The position numbers and the translations under genes were made by a program. A stretch of 64,000 nt of DNA from Antedon mediterranea (Eukaryota; Echinodermata; Crinoidea; Comatulida; Antedonidae): NCBI RefSeq assembly GCF_964355755.1, contig NC_092670.1:9857201-9921200 (forward strand), written 5' to 3'. Of the stretch, positions 60,452-64,000 are shown piece by piece. The notes beneath the pieces are model-generated. The model had not been told where the DNA came from. It worked only from the letters and a program-made list of their open reading frames with translations, and did not search any database. Position 1 is the stretch's first letter, and each line of letters begins with the position of its first letter.

Positions 60452-60735
60452 TTAAAGATGTATTGTCCCCCAAAAGATGAAAAATGAAGATTAATAAATC
60501 AGACTTTGAAGTTTGACCATGTTGTAGTTTTAATAAGTTAATCACTTTCTTTAAAAAAAAAACTGAAAAAGTAATGTTTTTACTTAAAAAATTACAAAAT
60601 AAACTGCTAAACTCAACCCATTGGCTGGCAGCCAATTAGACTATTTTTTTTGCTTTAAATTACAGTATTTTCAGGTAAATAGATTTTTGTTTAGATCCAA
60701 ATTTGTGGTCAAAGTGAATAAAGTTTTATTTTTCA
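60452..60735. mobile_element. MITE family C copy, right end lost
   Basis: TTAAAGATGTATTGTCCCCC followed by AATCAGACTTTGAAG, TTGGCTGGCAGCCAATTAGA and TTTTCAGGTAAATAG, as in the 29199 copy. It begins about 180 bases after the DUF1295 A stop, probably inside its 3' UTR. Confidence 0.8.
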
Positions 60736-61632
60736 TTGGAGGAAAATATCATATTTATATTGTTATTGTAAAAAGTACAATTTCATAAATTTGATTAATT
60801 CATCCACCCCAAGTTTTTACAATCCTGCCTTGTGGTTATCCATAGTTCAACCCAATGCTCAGAAGTGTTTAGATACTGTGCAGTATCATTTTATAACATT
60901 CAATTCAACCAATGCAATTTGATATATAACATTTTTTACAAATAAAAATCAGTGAATTTTAAATAAAAATTGGTTGTAAACCCTTTTATATTATATTATA
61001 TACTATTGTTTTTATACTTCTGTTGAATGAATAAACTGAACCCCTTTATAATGTTGATTCGTATAACATGGATTTGTGTTTCTTTGGAGTATCTATTTTA
61101 AATTAGTGTTTTTGGTATTTTAATTATAGGCCTACCATTTCTTTTACTTTTGATTTCCTATGACGTTTACAATGTAGTATAATTACATTTTTTTTAATGA
61201 CAAAAGAAAATGCCTCCTAAATAAAAATAAGATTCGCCGCTATAAGATTGGAAAACAACCTAAAAATGACCGAGATGTTTAAAAAAAATGTTGGGATTTT
61301 AAACAAGTACTTGTTTACATTGATTTGAAGAAAAACTTTGAGAAAAGCTGAGTTTGCTGAGAATGCGCTATATTACGTAATAAATCTATAAATACAGTAT
61401 GACCTTTTCAACTGTGAACTAGTACCTGCTGATGGATGATATCAACTGATCCGTAATTTACTTCCGGTCGTGTCATCTGTAATGTTGTTGTTATGTAAGC
61501 TGCTGATCAATCTTATGTAACTAAAAATATTATCACATGTATGTACGTCGTGTATGTGTGGAATTCTCAAGTATTTTGTCGTTCAGTTTCTGTCTTTAGG
61601 TGTTTCTGTTGTTCCTTGTATTCACGATAAAT

Positions 61633-63911
61633 ATGGAAACATTATTTGATGTTGAAAACGATGTTACGAGTAGTAATTCTACGCCTGGAAAGGGTACATT
61701 GGATGGCAATATTTTGGCCTGGAGTGTTGGGATAGATTTCGCTATCCAGTGGGTTGTATTCGCCATTTCTGCACTTTTAAAAACAGAAAAATTTTACGAC
61801 TTAACAGGTATGATTTTGAATTAATCAATTTGCAACAGTATATTGATTGTAATGATAAATTGATTAAGCCAATCTGTTTATATATCGTCAGTCAATTCAA
61901 GGAAGGTGTAGGCCTATATTCAATAAATAAACAGTAATATAAAGATATAAAATAATACTAGGGCTATAGGCCTACTAGAGGCTAGTAGTAGTAGTACTCA
62001 GTCTCAAATAGTCTAGGCTGGGTAGCTGCTAAATGGTACTAAACATTACTCCTACCTAGCTAGCTAGGCCTGTGTGTGTCAGGTACTGGTAAATTGATGT
62101 GTGTTTCAGTTTGGTCTTTGGTTTCTTTGATTGTTTGTTGCCTTCATTCCACAGACGGTGAAAAGCTCTATCATTTGAAGTGGAAGATTGAAGAACGTTT
62201 TTCCTGCAGACTACAGAAATAGTTGTATCTTGGTTTAAAATTCAAAACAGCCCACTAATTTATACCTATGATTGCTTTTTAGGAAGTGGTACGTTCATAC
62301 TACTGGCTGTATTGAGTTTGGTATTGAATGGTGAATATTATGTAAGACAATGTGTCCAGACAGGACTGGTTGTTGTATGGGGCCTTAGGTAAATCAAGTC
62401 TCTTGTATAATCATAGCAACCACAACTTTACACTATATGATAAGTGATTGGTGGTTGAAGCAGTCAAGGCAAATTTAAATATAAATTATTACAGATCATA
62501 CCTTTTGTGGAATTATAATTGTGGAAAGAAAAGTTGGAAAAATATCTACTATATATATACTGCTAGACATGATCGCTACCCTCAGACCACCCACAAATTT
62601 ATTTTTATCGTTTCCTTATGCTAATTATCTCCTATTTTTGTCTGCCGTCTTTTCCTATTTCAAGTCCATCCAATATTTCCAAAACTTTTTTTATTTGCTC
62701 ATTTTCATTCTTTCCATAGTTTCCAACTTCTGTTCTTAATCTCTGGTTTCTGTTTCTATTCTTTCTCCTTCATTTTTCTCTATTCCTTGCTTTTAAAACA
62801 CATGTAATCTCTACCCCTATTCTCCATTCATCCCTTTATCCATCCATTCTTTTTTCCTTCCATCTATTCTTTTCTCTTCATTTAAATGTAGTATGTAACA
62901 TAAGCATTGAGGAAGTCTATTTCAAGTTTTTCTAAAAGGGGAAACAACCATCCCCTGTTAATCTCTCCTCCCATGCTCCCTCTGTTCAGCATTCTAGATC
63001 TGCACCTAATGTAAAGTTTAAAGTTCCAGTAAATGTTAGTCGATACTAAATTTGTTTTCTTTGTATTTAATTCACTATTTTTGTTATGGAACATTTAGGC
63101 TTGGGATATTCCTGTTCTCAAGAGTTATATCCGCTCCAGACCGAAGGTTTGACGATGCTAAGAAGGACCCTAAAGTTTACTTTATTTATTGGACTATGCA
63201 AGGTAATTTAGTAGAACTGTCTATTAAAATTTATGGAAATAAGACACTCTACACCGCATCAGCAAAACCATAGAGATATTATAGTGAACTATAATATCTC
63301 TATGGCAAAACTGACATGATTAATAGCATAAAGATATTATAGGTCACTATAATATCTCTATGTTAATAGTAAATAGTGAGGAACGTTATGTAATTCAGAA
63401 TGTTCAAATAGTGTCATTCAAATTCCAGTAAACATTTTTTTCAAAATGGAGAACATTTTAATTTCATACCATTGCAAATCTTGTTTTCACAACAAATACA
63501 AATACTGTAGTATAATTTTTTCTTCTTTTTTTAAAAACTAGTGACTATATATTTAAACTAGTGTAAAACATATATTTAAACATATATTTAAACATATATT
63601 TAAACTTATATTTAAACTAGTGACCATATATTCTAAAAGTTTATTTCTGTAAAATAAACAATAAACAAACAAAACATCTTCAAAAGATAAACATTTAAAT
63701 GTTTCAAAGGTTTAAAATGATTACAAATTATTTTTTAGCCGTTTGGATTTTTGCCACTTTGGTTCCAACACTGATGCTAAATGCTGAGACAAAAGACAAG
63801 AGTCTGGGGGTTAGAGACTACATAGGTTGGTCAATATGGCTGATTGGATTCCTCATGGAGACTATCTCAGACATCCAGAAGACAATTTTTAAGAAAAACC
63901 CGGATAATGCC
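61633..63911 (+). CDS. DUF1295 membrane enzyme, copy B (last exon outside window)
   Basis: A tandem paralogue of copy A. Exons seen: 61633-61807, 62283-62388, 63099-63202, 63739-63911; intron phases 1, 2, 1, 0 are identical to copy A, and exons 2 and 4 have the same lengths (106 and 173). Exon 1 has a longer, acidic/Ser-rich N-terminus (METLFDVENDV...) before AIQWVVFAISALLKTEKFYDL, the equivalent of IQWTMFAVAATLKTEKFYDL of copy A. Shared motifs: TGLVVVWGLR, DPKVYFIYWTMQ, ATLVPTLMLN, GVRDYIGWSIW. The exon with the RHPNY motif must lie beyond 64000. An ATG at 61612 in the same frame is possible but METLFD (61633) has the better context. Exon 4 ends with a GTAAGT donor at 63912. Confidence 0.9.
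61960..62070. repeat. Small TAGGCCTA island in intron 1 of copy B
   Basis: GGCTATAGGCCTACTAGAGG and CTAGCTAGCTAGGCC, similar to the other islands. Confidence 0.5.
63269..63362. repeat. Pair of 36-bp palindromes in copy B intron 3
   Basis: 63269-63304 and 63327-63362 are two near-identical palindromes, CATAGAGATATTATAG with its complement around a four-base centre (TGAA or GTCA). They are 22 bases apart in direct orientation. Confidence 0.92.
63544..63625. repeat. Short tandem repeat of ACATATATTTAA
   Basis: Five or six copies of a 12-bp unit, flanked on both sides by TATATTTAAACTAGTG. Confidence 0.85.
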
Positions 63912-64000
63912 GTAAGTTATTTTATTGTTTGGGGAATATTTAGTTCTATTGGGGTCTCTTCAACATTGAGACATGTTTTTCCTTTGAGTATTTCAAATGT

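Overview
This is an AT-rich stretch of an animal nuclear genome. It has multi-exon genes with canonical GT-AG introns, very large intergenic and intronic spaces, and many non-autonomous DNA transposons, SINE and LINE remnants and satellite blocks. The gene families (ERG-type K+ channel, EAF, DCAKD, cytochrome b561, RING/NHL protein) are metazoan. The many TAGGCCTA-rich low-complexity islands and the lineage-rich TRIM-like protein recall echinoderm genomes; that assignment is inference, and crinoid or sea cucumber cannot be separated from sequence alone. No prokaryotic operon, CRISPR array or virus is visible.

Layout: (1) 670-1517 (+) is the last coding exon of an ERG-type (KCNH) potassium channel; upstream exons lie outside the window. 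(2) 1.5-15.6 kb is gene-free and repeat-rich: a 53-bp x 7 tandem array, MITE-like elements, and a 3-kb foldback structure with arms of about 1 kb. (3) 15.6-21.0 kb (-) is a complete six-exon ELL-associated factor (EAF) gene, 256 aa; one intron carries a transposon with an intact 8-bp target duplication and a 24 x 40-bp minisatellite ending about 10 bp from a splice donor. (4) 21.1-23.5 kb is a low-complexity TAGGCCTA island and an 864-bp element built from TTGCGCAA palindromes; it separates EAF from the divergent DCAKD gene. (5) 24.1-28.3 kb (+) is a four-exon dephospho-CoA-kinase-domain gene, 228 aa. (6) 28.3-33.2 kb is repeats (LINE tail, three TTAA-type MITEs, SINE). (7) 33.2-37.7 kb (+) is a two-exon RING/coiled-coil/NHL-like protein, 559 aa, with no visible B-box. 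(8) 42.9-47.1 kb (+) is a cytochrome b561 gene with all four haem-ligand histidines and two alternative terminal exons, each encoding the last membrane helix. (9) 51.2-53.9 kb (-) is a five-exon, 186-aa predicted membrane protein that I do not recognise. (10) 57.7-60.3 kb (+) and 61.6 kb to the window end (+) are two tandem paralogues of the DUF1295 (steroid 5-alpha-reductase-like) membrane enzyme family with identical intron phases; the second runs off the window.

The genes do not form a pathway cluster. The most informative structure is the density of structured repeats: at least four MITE families, three flanked by TTAA and two of these present in four or more copies, tiny perfect palindromes, and foldbacks. 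Several sit in introns or next to terminal exons. I see no convincing new biological system. The best leads are the duplicated cytochrome b561 terminal exons, the TTGCGCAA palindrome element, the AGGTCA-bearing foldback and the splice-site-abutting minisatellite.
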